This document shows, in pieces, positions 8,748 to 17,817 of a stretch of DNA of 64,000 bases; within the stretch, counting starts at the first letter, position 1, and each line of letters opens with the position of its first letter. This stretch comes from an uncultured Aquimarina sp. Lineage in GTDB: Bacteria > Bacteroidota > Bacteroidia > Flavobacteriales > Flavobacteriaceae. A program made the position numbers and the translations under genes. The stretch covers positions 28,169 through 92,168 of the forward strand of contig CANMKK010000021.1 of the NCBI GenBank assembly GCA_947498455.1, in the 5' to 3' direction. Below the pieces are notes generated by a model that saw only the letters and a list, made by a program, of their open reading frames with translations, did no database searches and was not told the DNA's origin.

Positions 8748-10095
8748 TATTTCTAATAACCAACTGAATAAGAAAGTATCGCTAGAAAGTTATAAAGCGT
8801 ATTCTAAGGCATTTACCTTAAAGCATAATAAATTTTTTAATCGTTTTTTAGGGGTATTTGCACTTATAGTGATTATCATACTCTTTTTACCTTGGACACA
8901 AAATGTAAATGGTAATGGGTATGTTACCACACTTACGCCAGATCAGCGACCACAGACAATACAATCAGCAATTCCGGGACGTATCGAAAAATGGTATGTG
9001 AGAGAAGGAGATTATGTAGCAAAAGGTGATACGATTTTATTTATTTCTGAAATTAAAAATGAGTATCAAGATCCTTTACTGATCCAGCGAACGGATCAAC
9101 AGCGAAATGCAAAGAGTCGTTCTGTGACGTCATATCAGGAAAAGGTTAAAGCGCTCGAAAATCAATTAACAGCAATTACCGAAGAACGCAAGTTAAAACT
9201 CTCTCAGGTAAAAAATAAGTTAAGACAAGCCCGTTTAGAAGTGAAAAGCGATAGTATTGATTTTCAGGCAGCAAAAACAAACATTTCTATTGCCCAAAAA
9301 CAATATGACCGTACTGCTGTATTGCAAGAAGAAGGTTTAAAACCTATGACGGCAGTAGAAGTAAAGAGATTGAAATTACAGGAAACTCAAGCAAAACTTA
9401 TTTCTCAGGAAAATAAATTACTAACGAGTCGAAATAAGGTGATTAATGCACAATTAGAAATAAGTAGGATCTCAGCAGAATATGCCGATAAAATAGCAAA
9501 GTCAAGAAGTGAACGTTTTACAGCAGAATCTAATCAGTTTGAAGCTGAAGCTCAGGTTGCAAAACTCGAAAACCAAAGTGCAAACTATACGATACGTAAT
9601 AATATGCACTATATCACTGCACCCCAAAATGGCTATATCAACAAGGCAATAAAAGAAGGATTGGGAGAAACTTTTAAAGAAGGTGAAAAATTGGTGGGTA
9701 TAATGCCTGCTGATTATCATCTGGCAGTAGAGACTTTTGTGAATCCAATTGACCTTCCTTTGATACATATTGGCGAAAGTATACGGATACAATTTGATGG
9801 ATGGCCCGCTATATTTTTTAGTGGATGGCCTAATGCCTCTTTTGGAACGTATGCAGGTAAAGTTGTAGCGATTGAAACCTTTATAAGTGAAAATGGTAAA
9901 TTTAGAATTTTGGTCTCTCCTGATGAAACTGATAATGAATGGCCTAAAAACCTACGTGTAGGATCAGGTGCATATACAATTGCATTATTAAAAGATGTTC
10001 CTATCTGGTATGAGTTATGGAGACAGTTAAATGGTTTTCCACCTAATTACTATGCACCTTTTCAAAAAGAGACAAATGATAAAAAAGAGAAGTAA
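8740..10095 (+). CDS. HlyD-family periplasmic adaptor
   Basis: 451 residues. A short cytoplasmic tail, one membrane helix (residues about 34-52, FLGVFALIVIIILFLPW), a first lipoyl half (IPGRIEKWYVREGDYVAKGDTILF), a long alpha-hairpin with heptad character (about 120-285), the second lipoyl half (YITAPQNGYINKAIKEGLGETF) and a C-terminal beta domain. This is the membrane fusion protein that links an inner membrane exporter to a TolC channel. It starts inside the end of the ABC gene (ATG at 8740), and the channel gene's ATG lies inside its own end, so translation is coupled along the operon. Confidence 0.92.
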   Translation: MLNISNNQLNKKVSLESYKAYSKAFTLKHNKFFNRFLGVFALIVIIILFLPWTQNVNGNGYVTTLTPDQRPQTIQSAIPGRIEKWYVREGDYVAKGDTILFISEIKNEYQDPLLIQRTDQQRNAKSRSVTSYQEKVKALENQLTAITEERKLKLSQVKNKLRQARLEVKSDSIDFQAAKTNISIAQKQYDRTAVLQEEGLKPMTAVEVKRLKLQETQAKLISQENKLLTSRNKVINAQLEISRISAEYADKIAKSRSERFTAESNQFEAEAQVAKLENQSANYTIRNNMHYITAPQNGYINKAIKEGLGETFKEGEKLVGIMPADYHLAVETFVNPIDLPLIHIGESIRIQFDGWPAIFFSGWPNASFGTYAGKVVAIETFISENGKFRILVSPDETDNEWPKNLRVGSGAYTIALLKDVPIWYELWRQLNGFPPNYYAPFQKETNDKKEK

Positions 10096-11530
10096 CACGA
10101 TATCGCGATTAGAGTTTATGACTTTTTTGATTTTGTTCATTTCTACAGGATCAATATTCAGTCAGGTGCAGTCGAGGGAAATAAATAAAAAACCGATACC
10201 TAATTTAGAGCAGGCACTTTCTTTTGAAGAATTTTTAGGATATGTAAAGAAATATCACCCATTAATGAAGCAAGCAGACATAATGTTAGGCATTGGCGAA
10301 GCTAATATGCTAAAAGCACGTGGTGGTTTTGACCCAAAGATAGAAGTAGATTATGATCGCAAGAAGTTTAAGGAAACTGAATATTTTGACCAGCTTAATG
10401 CGACTTTTAAAATACCTACTTGGTATGGAGTCGAATTTAAAGCAAATTTTGAAGAAAATACCGGTGAATTTCTAGATCCAAGTTTAACAGTCCCAGAAGG
10501 AGGGTTGTATAATGTTGGGGTATCTTTTTCATTAGCACAAGGCTTATTAATCAATGAGCGTATGGCTTCATTAAAAAAAGCACGATTTTTTAGAAATCAA
10601 ACTAAAGCCGAGCGGGATTTATTGTTAAACAATTTATTATTCGAGGCTAGTAATGCCTATTTAGATTGGTTAGAAGCTACAAATGAACAGGAAATATATG
10701 CAAGTTTTTTAGAAAACGCATCACAACGATTAAAAGCAATAGGAAAAAGTATTAAAGCAGGTGATAAAGCAGCTATTGATAGTATAGAAGCCGGTATTAT
10801 ATTACAAAATAGACAGCTTAATTTAGAAGCAGCAACGCTAAAAAAAAGGAAGGCAGCTTTAGTGGTAAGTAATTATTTATGGATTAATGATGTCCCGGTA
10901 GAAATACGAGAAGATATTGTTCCGGTAGTTCCAGGTATTAAGACACTAGAAGCTTCCTTGGCCATAAAAGGAGGAATTACCAGTACAGATACATTACTCG
11001 AAAATCATCCAAAAATTGTAAGCCTGAATGCAAAAATTGATGGATTATCTGTAGAGCGTTCTTTAAAACTTAATAAATTATTGCCTAAAATTGATTTACA
11101 ATATAATTTCTTATCACCAGAATTTGATCAGGCCAATAGATTTAATACCGCGAATTATAAAGCTTTTATAAATGTTAGTTTTCCACTGTTTTTACGCAAA
11201 GAGAGAGGAGACTTAAAATTAACTAATTTAAAATTACGAGATACAAATTTAGAACGTATGTTTACATCTCTTCAACTTCAGAATAAAATTGAAGCAGTTA
11301 ATATAGAAATAATTTCATTAAGAAAACAAAATGCACTTATTGATACGATTGTTAAAGATTACGAGACATTAGTAAAAGCGGAAGAACGTAAGTTTTTTCT
11401 CGGGGAAAGTTCATTGTTTTTAATTAATTCTCGCGAACAAAAGCTAATCAATGCGCAGTTAAAAGAAAATAAATTAGCAGTAAAAAACTTAATGGCTATT
11501 GCAAAATTATATAATACTTTAGGTATCTAG
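10076..11530 (+). CDS. TolC-family outer membrane channel protein
   Basis: I place the start at the ATG at 10076, because from there the protein opens with a signal peptide (basic start, FMTFLILFISTGSIFS, cleavage near residue 31). A longer frame from 10031 would put 15 residues in front and overlap the adaptor by 65 bp. The mature protein shows the long helical hairpins of TolC-like channels (for example NERMASLKKARFFRNQTKAERDLLLNNL, split by short strands) and two internally similar halves. It completes the exporter trio. No cargo gene with a type I secretion signal is evident nearby. Confidence 0.88.
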   Translation: MIKKRSNTISRLEFMTFLILFISTGSIFSQVQSREINKKPIPNLEQALSFEEFLGYVKKYHPLMKQADIMLGIGEANMLKARGGFDPKIEVDYDRKKFKETEYFDQLNATFKIPTWYGVEFKANFEENTGEFLDPSLTVPEGGLYNVGVSFSLAQGLLINERMASLKKARFFRNQTKAERDLLLNNLLFEASNAYLDWLEATNEQEIYASFLENASQRLKAIGKSIKAGDKAAIDSIEAGIILQNRQLNLEAATLKKRKAALVVSNYLWINDVPVEIREDIVPVVPGIKTLEASLAIKGGITSTDTLLENHPKIVSLNAKIDGLSVERSLKLNKLLPKIDLQYNFLSPEFDQANRFNTANYKAFINVSFPLFLRKERGDLKLTNLKLRDTNLERMFTSLQLQNKIEAVNIEIISLRKQNALIDTIVKDYETLVKAEERKFFLGESSLFLINSREQKLINAQLKENKLAVKNLMAIAKLYNTLGI

Positions 11531-11870
11531 GTGATATATACAATTTGACCGTTCTTAGAAATTGACTGTGTGATTTTTATCTAGTTTTGCCATAAATTCG
11601 AACATTATTAGCAATAGTAAGTTGTGTTAGAAGTTTGCTACTTAGCCAAGAACTGATGCTTTATTATCATTTTCTTACATAATATAGTGATTAATTGTAA
11701 GAAAACACATGTTAATTTAAATTATTTTAACATTTTCTGTGCATTTTACCGTAAAAATATTATTTTGCAACCTTTGTTTATTGAAAATGAATAAGATGCA
11801 GCACATTTTTTAAAGTAATTCTTAAAGTAAATAGAAGATGTGCTGCAGTAAATAGCTCTAAATTAATTAT
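11531..11870. other. intergenic region and probable 5' leader of the LRR gene, with an inverted repeat
   Basis: No gene is seen in these 340 bases. The leader contains a perfect 10-bp inverted repeat, TGCAGCACAT at 11797-11806 and ATGTGCTGCA at 11838-11847, ending 23 bp before the ATG. It could be a hairpin over the ribosome entry site or an operator. Confidence 0.5.
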
Positions 11871-14732
11871 ATGAAAAAAAACTACTTACTAACATGGTGT
11901 TTATTTTGGTGCACTATCATTTCGATGTATAGCACGTCAATAGAGCCTAAGGATCAAGAAGCTTTGATTTCGTTATATAATGCAAAAGAAGGATTAAATA
12001 GGTCTAACTTTTGGGACATAACAGAAAAAGCAGGCAATTATTCAAGTAGAGTTTTTAATTCGAAAGTTTTATCTTTTGCGACTAAACCTACTTGTACAAC
12101 CCCATCGAGTATAACTAGTGCAAATGCGCAAAAAACAAGTATTTTTATTACTTGGGATCAATTAGGTACCGAAACTGCTTGGGATGTAGTAATCAAACTA
12201 GGAGATGAAGAAATATTCGATATAGATGAATCCGAAATAAGCACTGTTAATACTACTTCTCATACTTTTATGAGTTTAACAGAAGATGTAGAGTATAGAG
12301 TCTATTATCGTGCTAATTGTGGTTCTGGAGATGTGAGTGATTGGAAAACTGGATTTTTTACAACAACATCAGATTGCCCTAGACCCAGGAATTTAATTGC
12401 TACGGCTACCTCTACTAGTACAGCCGATATATCTTGGACTCCTGTAGGCAGCGAGACAAGTTGGGAGGTAGTAGTAAGGGAAGAAAGTTTAGGCGAACCA
12501 ACAGCGCCAGGAGTTATTGTTACCTCTCCAGATTATCAGGTAACAGGAATAAATATTTCAGAAATATTTGTGTATTATGTTAGGGCAATTTGTTCTCCAA
12601 CAGAGGAAAGTGCTTGGTCTAAAAAAATAATCACCGAAGAGTTACAGTCCGAAAGGGATATACTAATGGATCTGTATAATACTACAGGTGGGGCTAATTG
12701 GACAGATAGAACTAATTGGGGCACCAGTAATCCTATAGATACTTGGTATGGCGTAAAAACTGCAGAAGGAAGAGTTAATTCTATTAATTTATGGAGTAAT
12801 GGATTAACAGGAGATTTTCCTGAGATGCTTATGGATTTAACCGAATTACACACGTTAAATTTAGGTGCCAATAGTATTTCTGGAGAAATTTCAAAAGATA
12901 TTAATAAATTGAGCAAACTAGATGTACTTGATTTAGGATTTAACTCACTTACGGGAAGTATACCTTCAGAAATAGGAAGCTTAACAGAATTAACAAGTCT
13001 AAAGTTATGGCATAATAACATCTCAGGTGCTATACCAGGAACGTTAGGTGATTTGGTAAAACTAAAAATACTTTTCCTTGAAAGTGCGAATGCAAGTTCT
13101 ATTCCTGCCAGTTTTTCGAATTTACTGGAACTAACTCAATTACGCATTGATTCCAGTGGTTTGACAGGAGCAATTCCAGGTTTTCTATTTAATTTACCTA
13201 AGTTATCTCAATTATCATTAATTGATAATCAACTTCAAGGTGGAATTCCGGATGAAGCACTTGCTTCTCAGGTTTTAGAAAGTTTAAGGCTTGGGAAAAA
13301 TATGTTATCGGGGAATATCCCAACGACATTTTCAAATACGAGTAAAATCAATTATTTAGAATTAAACGATAATCAATTTACCGGTACTATACCTAAAGAA
13401 TTGAGTAATTTAAGCCTTTTGAGATATCTTTACCTAGATGATAATCAACTTCAAGGTGAAATTCCTGTAGAATTAGAACAAGTAAATTTAATAACCTTAG
13501 ATGTATCTGATAATAATTTATCAGGAACGATTCCTACAGAATTAGCTGATATAAGTACGATACAAAATTTAGATATTGGTGGTAATCATTATAATTTCGA
13601 TAATTTAGAAAAGTTTTATGATGTAAGTCCTGTGACTCTAAGTGTAGATTATTCTCCACAATCTTTGGAAATTCAGGAGACCACTTTGAATAGGTCTACA
13701 GGAGATCAAATACTATTAACAGCTACTCTAGAAGGGGTTAATAATTCATATCAATGGTTCAAGGATGGTCTGGAAATTACTGAAGGAGGAACAGGGAAAA
13801 CTTATGAAATTCCAAATGCGATTTTAAGCAGTGCAGGGACATATCATTGTGAAGTTTCTAATAGTTTATTCACTGATTTTATATTGACTAATGAAAGAAT
13901 AATAGTTAATGTAGTAGTGCTGGATGATGATATGGATGGAGTTGATGATAATGTAGATGCATGTTTAGGAACAGATTTAGGTGTATTGGTAGATGAAAAT
14001 GGCTGTGAAATATTTTCTCTACCACCTAATACGTTCCAAGTACAAATTATTGGTGAGAGTTGTATGACTAGTGATAATGGCTCCGTGGTGATCGTTTCAG
14101 CCAATAAAGACTATACTTTTAAAGCTACTATAAATGGAAATGGAGTAAATAGAGAAATAGATTTTAATAGTGAAACCACAATCGGAGATTTATCTTCAGG
14201 TACTTATGAACTTTGTTTAACGCTGGACAATGAGCCATCATTTAAGCAGTGCTTTACTGTCGTAGTGGAAGAACCAGAGAGCCTTTCTGTTTTTTCTAAA
14301 GTAGATATCACGAATAAAAAAGTTTCTTTAGAGTTGTCAGGCTCTGATTTATATTATATAGAAATTAATGGTCTTACGTTTTCTACAACCAATACAAGTA
14401 TACCACTTGTTCTGGATCAAAATAAAAATGTTATAAAGGTATCAACGGACAAAGATTGTCAAGGAACTTTCGAAAAGACCATTTATTTCTCTGAAGAATT
14501 GAGCGTATATCCGAGTCCTTTTACAAATGCATTACACCTTACTATGAATGGAGATGGAGAAATGGCAGATGTTAATATCTATTCTCTATCAGGAGCATTA
14601 ATATATGCTAAGGACTATCATTCAGTAAATGGTGAAATTACAATTGATACATCAAGTTTGCCAATGGGAACTTATATTCTAACGGTGACTACTACGACAA
14701 CTCAAAATAACCTGAAAATAGTAAAAAGATGA
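11871..14732 (+). CDS. secreted LRR / fibronectin III / Ig-like protein with T9SS sorting domain
   Basis: 953 residues. Signal peptide 1-22; a broken LRR N-cap at 27-49 (DQEALISLYNAKEGLNRSNFWD); two Fn3 domains at about 75-165 and 168-258; a complete LRR N-cap at 260-284 (ERDILMDLYNTTGGANWTDR); about twelve plant-type leucine-rich repeats to about 590 (pattern LxLxxNxLxGxIP); an Ig-like module at about 600-690; a short Asp-rich calcium-binding-like stretch (DDDMDGVDDNVDACLGTDLG) near 695; and a type A C-terminal sorting domain at about 880-953 (LSVYPSPFTNAL to LKIVKR). The protein should be exported by Sec and T9SS and displayed or released at the surface. Adhesion or ligand binding is likely. 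The downstream lipoprotein overlaps by 4 bp (ATGA). Confidence 0.93.
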   Translation: MKKNYLLTWCLFWCTIISMYSTSIEPKDQEALISLYNAKEGLNRSNFWDITEKAGNYSSRVFNSKVLSFATKPTCTTPSSITSANAQKTSIFITWDQLGTETAWDVVIKLGDEEIFDIDESEISTVNTTSHTFMSLTEDVEYRVYYRANCGSGDVSDWKTGFFTTTSDCPRPRNLIATATSTSTADISWTPVGSETSWEVVVREESLGEPTAPGVIVTSPDYQVTGINISEIFVYYVRAICSPTEESAWSKKIITEELQSERDILMDLYNTTGGANWTDRTNWGTSNPIDTWYGVKTAEGRVNSINLWSNGLTGDFPEMLMDLTELHTLNLGANSISGEISKDINKLSKLDVLDLGFNSLTGSIPSEIGSLTELTSLKLWHNNISGAIPGTLGDLVKLKILFLESANASSIPASFSNLLELTQLRIDSSGLTGAIPGFLFNLPKLSQLSLIDNQLQGGIPDEALASQVLESLRLGKNMLSGNIPTTFSNTSKINYLELNDNQFTGTIPKELSNLSLLRYLYLDDNQLQGEIPVELEQVNLITLDVSDNNLSGTIPTELADISTIQNLDIGGNHYNFDNLEKFYDVSPVTLSVDYSPQSLEIQETTLNRSTGDQILLTATLEGVNNSYQWFKDGLEITEGGTGKTYEIPNAILSSAGTYHCEVSNSLFTDFILTNERIIVNVVVLDDDMDGVDDNVDACLGTDLGVLVDENGCEIFSLPPNTFQVQIIGESCMTSDNGSVVIVSANKDYTFKATINGNGVNREIDFNSETTIGDLSSGTYELCLTLDNEPSFKQCFTVVVEEPESLSVFSKVDITNKKVSLELSGSDLYYIEINGLTFSTTNTSIPLVLDQNKNVIKVSTDKDCQGTFEKTIYFSEELSVYPSPFTNALHLTMNGDGEMADVNIYSLSGALIYAKDYHSVNGEITIDTSSLPMGTYILTVTTTTTQNNLKIVKR

Positions 14733-15421
14733 AAAAATATATAGCTATAATCTATGTACTAATTGTAATCAGTGCATGCTCTAGCGGTAGTGATGATGGA
14801 GGAGAACAAAATGTTACTCCGACAGCCGCTAAATTAATTTTTCCGGATAATAATGCTGAGTGTAATCAAGGAACTAATATCACAGATACGCAAAGTACGG
14901 TAGCGTTTAGGTGGGAAGAATCCGATAACACCACCAGTTATGAGGTGGTTTTGACTGATTTGATTGCAGGGACAAAGACCAATTTTGATAGTTCAGAAAG
15001 TGAACTAGGTATCACTATAAAAAGAGGAACGCCTTATTCTTGGTATGTAGTTTCTAAATCTACTACAGGAGATGAGGCAACAAGCGATACCTGGAAGTTT
15101 TATAATTCTGGACCAGGTACTACATCTTATGCACCATTTCCTGCTACTATAGTAGCACCATCAATGGGAGCATTGATAACGGATACAATGGTTACATTAG
15201 AATGGACAGGAACAGATGTAGATAATGATATCGAAAAGTATATCATCTATAATGGAACTGAGGCAGATGCGATATCAGAGGTTGGTGAGGTAGAAAGTCC
15301 AATCACATCAATGAGTATAGGTGTTTCTGCTGGAAATACGTATTATTGGAAAGTAATTAGTGTTGACTCTAAGGGAAATACATCAGAATCTTCATTAGGT
15401 AATTTTATAGTGAACCCTTAA
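14729..15421 (+). CDS. Fn3-repeat lipoprotein
   Basis: 230 residues. The signal peptide ends in the lipobox VISAC (C17), followed by a Ser/Gly/Asp/Glu-rich tether (SSGSDDGGEQN), which in Bacteroidota often marks surface-exposed lipoproteins. Two Fn3-like modules follow, about 35-125 and 130-228, each with the WxxS...YxWxV pattern. The ATG overlaps the stop of the LRR gene (ATGA), so the two are made together and may interact at the cell surface. The specific ligand is unknown. Confidence 0.88.
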   Translation: MKKYIAIIYVLIVISACSSGSDDGGEQNVTPTAAKLIFPDNNAECNQGTNITDTQSTVAFRWEESDNTTSYEVVLTDLIAGTKTNFDSSESELGITIKRGTPYSWYVVSKSTTGDEATSDTWKFYNSGPGTTSYAPFPATIVAPSMGALITDTMVTLEWTGTDVDNDIEKYIIYNGTEADAISEVGEVESPITSMSIGVSAGNTYYWKVISVDSKGNTSESSLGNFIVNP

Positions 15422-15497
15422 GAATAAGAAGTTATTTAAAAAAATGATTTTTACAAGTACTTTATTTTGTACCGACATATTTTAAAAATATGATTTG

Positions 15498-15554
15498 TGC
15501 ACTTTATACAATGAAACCTACCTTTTATACAATGAGAGTTACCGTTTATACAAT
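15498..15554 (+). promoter_or_regulatory. three LytTR-like direct repeats with exact 21-bp period
   Basis: Three 15-mers start at 15498, 15519 and 15540: TGCACTTTATACAAT, TACCTTTTATACAAT and TACCGTTTATACAAT. The 10-mer TTTATACAAT is identical in all three. The third copy carries TACCGTTTA, matching the LytTR (AlgR/AgrA/ComE-type) consensus, and the 21-bp period is the usual spacing of LytTR direct repeats. The last repeat lies about 42 bp upstream of a -7-like box, where an activator would replace the -33 element. Confidence 0.65.
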
Positions 15555-15581
15555 TGAAGAAGAAAGTAAACAGCTAGGTAG

Positions 15582-15589
15582 TATATTTA
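15582..15589 (+). promoter_or_regulatory. -7-like element TATATTTA downstream of the LytTR-like repeats
   Basis: TATATTTA matches TAnnTTTG at seven of eight positions and is placed 27 bp after the third repeat. Transcription would start near 15596. Confidence 0.4.
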
Positions 15590-15595
15590 TACTAT

Positions 15596-15908
15596 AATCT
15601 AACCATTAAATAATTTGGTGTTTTGCTATAGGGCAAATAACGTTCTTTTGATTTTTGATATCGATTTACATACTTTTCCTTTTGTACGATAATTTAAATT
15701 TTTGGTTTATTAATTTAAATTGAGTTTTAGGAAGAGCATTCTTATTTTAATTAACTGGGGGGTATTAGGATAAGAGCATGTGGTTATCTCAATGACAATG
15801 GATACAATGGTATATACACCTAGTATTTGATAATGAATAAATGGGTTAGTATTAAATTTTAAGTTTTCCTTACATAGACTCTGCTACCATTGTAGTAGAG
15901 TCTTTTTG
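15596..15908 (+). ncRNA. candidate orphan transcript (sRNA or tiny peptide mRNA)
   Basis: The interval is bounded upstream by activator-like repeats and a -7 box and downstream by a strong terminator, yet has no open frame longer than a few codons in the forward direction. The only ATGs with purine-rich leaders give peptides of about 5 to 12 residues (for example MTMDTMVYTPSI after the GGGGGG run near 15758). I infer a regulatory RNA of roughly 310 nt; a leader peptide transcript is the alternative. The rest of the gap to 16079 holds nothing I recognise. Confidence 0.4.
15876..15908 (+). terminator. rho-independent terminator of the orphan transcript
   Basis: Stem AGACTCTGCTAC (15876-15887) and GTAGTAGAGTCT (15892-15903), with one G-U pair, a CATT loop and a T-run after it. 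Confidence 0.75.
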
Positions 15909-16079
15909 TTGTTGTGTATTGTCTTATATATTCAATCTTTGAGCTCTAAAAATAAATGAAGTAAAACTAACTTTTAATAATACTATATAAATTCGATTTA
16001 CGTTTTATTAAATGTTTTTAACAAGGTTTTATTTCAAAAACACTATTTTGTATATCTGTAAACCTACTTAGCCCTCTTT

Positions 16080-16946
16080 TTGAGTCATAATTTGATATAT
16101 ACATTACCCATCATTATTCAGGAGAAACTTGAGCCTGGAATTCCTAATTTCTTGGGAGTTATTGTGGTGGTTGGAATCGTTTCTATATGTGTATACTATG
16201 TATCTAGGTATTTAGAAACGCTGTATGTAAAGTTTTATAAGAAACCTTTTTTTGTGCATTTTTATCCCGTTCATAAAAAGCTACCATCACACTTACTGCC
16301 ATATTTAGAAGCTAATGATTTTTATAATAAATTAGATAAACGAAGGAAACGGTATTTTAGGCATCGCGTAACAAAGTTTTTAGAAGAGATAAAGTTTGTA
16401 AGTAGAGAAGGGCTTGTCGTCGATGATAATAAACGTATGCAGGTTACTATGATGGTTATTCAATTGACATTTGGTATGCGTAATTATGTCCTAGAATATG
16501 TAGATACAATTATTTTATACCCATCTACTTATTATTCAATTCTTAATAAAACCGAGAATAATGGAGAATTTAATCCAAGATCTAGGGCATTGGTTCTTTC
16601 TTGGGAACATTTTAATATGGGAATAATGCATAAAGAAGATGGCATAAATCTAGGAATACATGAGATTACCCATGCGATTCATTATAGCGCATTAAAAAGT
16701 AATAATATCAGTTCTGAGATTTTTTATGATACTTTTTTAGAATTAGAAAAACATTTATCATCTATAGATATCCGTAATAAAATAATTGAAACGAAGATAC
16801 TAAGAGAGTATGCATTTACGGATAAGTTCGAATTTATAGCAGTGTTAGTCGAAGTTTTTATGGAATCTCCAGAAAAGCTTAAAGAGCAGTTTCCTGATAT
16901 ATATTCTTATGTGGTTCAGATGTTAAATTTTCGATATTTTGAATAA
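16080..16946 (+). CDS. membrane-anchored zinc metallopeptidase, MtfA/M90-like
   Basis: 288 residues. The frame has no ATG before residue 120, and an in-frame stop at 16059 excludes an upstream start, so initiation is probably at the TTG at 16080. One membrane helix (residues about 24-41, FLGVIVVVGIVSICVYY) is followed by a cytoplasmic domain with the zinc motif HEITHAIH (H194, E195, H198), resembling MtfA-family (M90) peptidases. The preceding LSWEHFNMG segment also fits that family. The substrate is unknown. In Escherichia coli, MtfA is linked to the glucose regulator Mlc, but that partner is not expected here. Confidence 0.82.
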   Translation: MSHNLIYTLPIIIQEKLEPGIPNFLGVIVVVGIVSICVYYVSRYLETLYVKFYKKPFFVHFYPVHKKLPSHLLPYLEANDFYNKLDKRRKRYFRHRVTKFLEEIKFVSREGLVVDDNKRMQVTMMVIQLTFGMRNYVLEYVDTIILYPSTYYSILNKTENNGEFNPRSRALVLSWEHFNMGIMHKEDGINLGIHEITHAIHYSALKSNNISSEIFYDTFLELEKHLSSIDIRNKIIETKILREYAFTDKFEFIAVLVEVFMESPEKLKEQFPDIYSYVVQMLNFRYFE

Positions 16947-17006
16947 TAAATCTGCTATAAAAAGTATATTTACAACACTAAACAGTTTAATTAAAATAAG
17001 GAAAAA

Positions 17007-17708
17007 ATGGAAGAATTTCAGCAAATAGCACCACCTGTAAGTTCGCTTACAGATGATAAAAGAGTAGCTTTTTACAAAAAAACATACACACATCTAGCCA
17101 TGGCAGTATTATTATTTGTCATTGTAGAATGGGTATTTTTTCAGATAGAACCTCTGGTAAATTTTGCATTTTCAATGACGCAAGGATGGAGATGGTTGAT
17201 TATGTTGGGAGGGTTTATGTTTGTTACGAATTATGCCGAAAAAATGGCATATAAGAATCATAATATCAATCAACAATATCTGGGACTTTTATTATATGTA
17301 ATTGCAGAGGCCTTTATTTTTATACCTTTAATAGGTATGGCTATGATGGTTTCTGATGGAGGAACAGGTATTCTTAATCAAGCTGCTATCTTAACGTTAG
17401 CATTATTTACAGGGCTTTCTGGAGTTGTATTGTTAACGAAAAAAGATTTTTCTTTTTTAAGATCGATGCTTACTATTGGTTTTTTTATAGCTATTGGATT
17501 GATTGTAGCAGGAATGCTATTTGGTTTTAATTTGGGATTATGGTTTAGTGTAGGTATGGTGGTTTTGGCATCCGGATCTATATTATATCAGACATCTAAT
17601 ATGGTACATAAATATTCAGAAGATCAGTATGTTGGTGCTTCACTAGGTTTGTTTGCATCATTAATGCTATTGTTCTGGTATATACTTAGTATTTTGTCGA
17701 ACGACTAA
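17007..17708 (+). CDS. Bax inhibitor-1 / YccA family membrane protein
   Basis: 233 residues with seven hydrophobic segments (from LAMAVLLFVIVEWVFF near residue 30 to LGLFASLMLLFWYILSIL at the end). The pattern of acidic residues in the late helices and the ILYQTSNMVHKYSEDQYVGASLGLFASL stretch are typical of the BI-1/TMBIM family, which includes pH-gated calcium leak channels and the FtsH-associated YccA. A purine-rich leader (AAGGAAAAA) directly precedes the ATG. It is monocistronic, ending in a perfect terminator. Confidence 0.92.
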   Translation: MEEFQQIAPPVSSLTDDKRVAFYKKTYTHLAMAVLLFVIVEWVFFQIEPLVNFAFSMTQGWRWLIMLGGFMFVTNYAEKMAYKNHNINQQYLGLLLYVIAEAFIFIPLIGMAMMVSDGGTGILNQAAILTLALFTGLSGVVLLTKKDFSFLRSMLTIGFFIAIGLIVAGMLFGFNLGLWFSVGMVVLASGSILYQTSNMVHKYSEDQYVGASLGLFASLMLLFWYILSILSND

Positions 17709-17731
17709 ATAACTTATTGATTATAAAATAC

Positions 17732-17766
17732 AAAAGGCAAGTTTTCATAAAACTTGCCTTTTTTTG
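17732..17766 (+). terminator. perfect 14-bp hairpin terminator after the BI-1 gene
   Basis: Arms 17732-17745 and 17749-17762 (AAAAGGCAAGTTTT and its complement), CAT loop, T-run. It can work in both directions, although the minus-strand gene beyond it ends at 18026. Confidence 0.9.
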
Positions 17767-17817
17767 TGTTGAAAAATGGCCTTATTACTAGATTATCAGT
17801 TTTTCAGTAATAGTATT

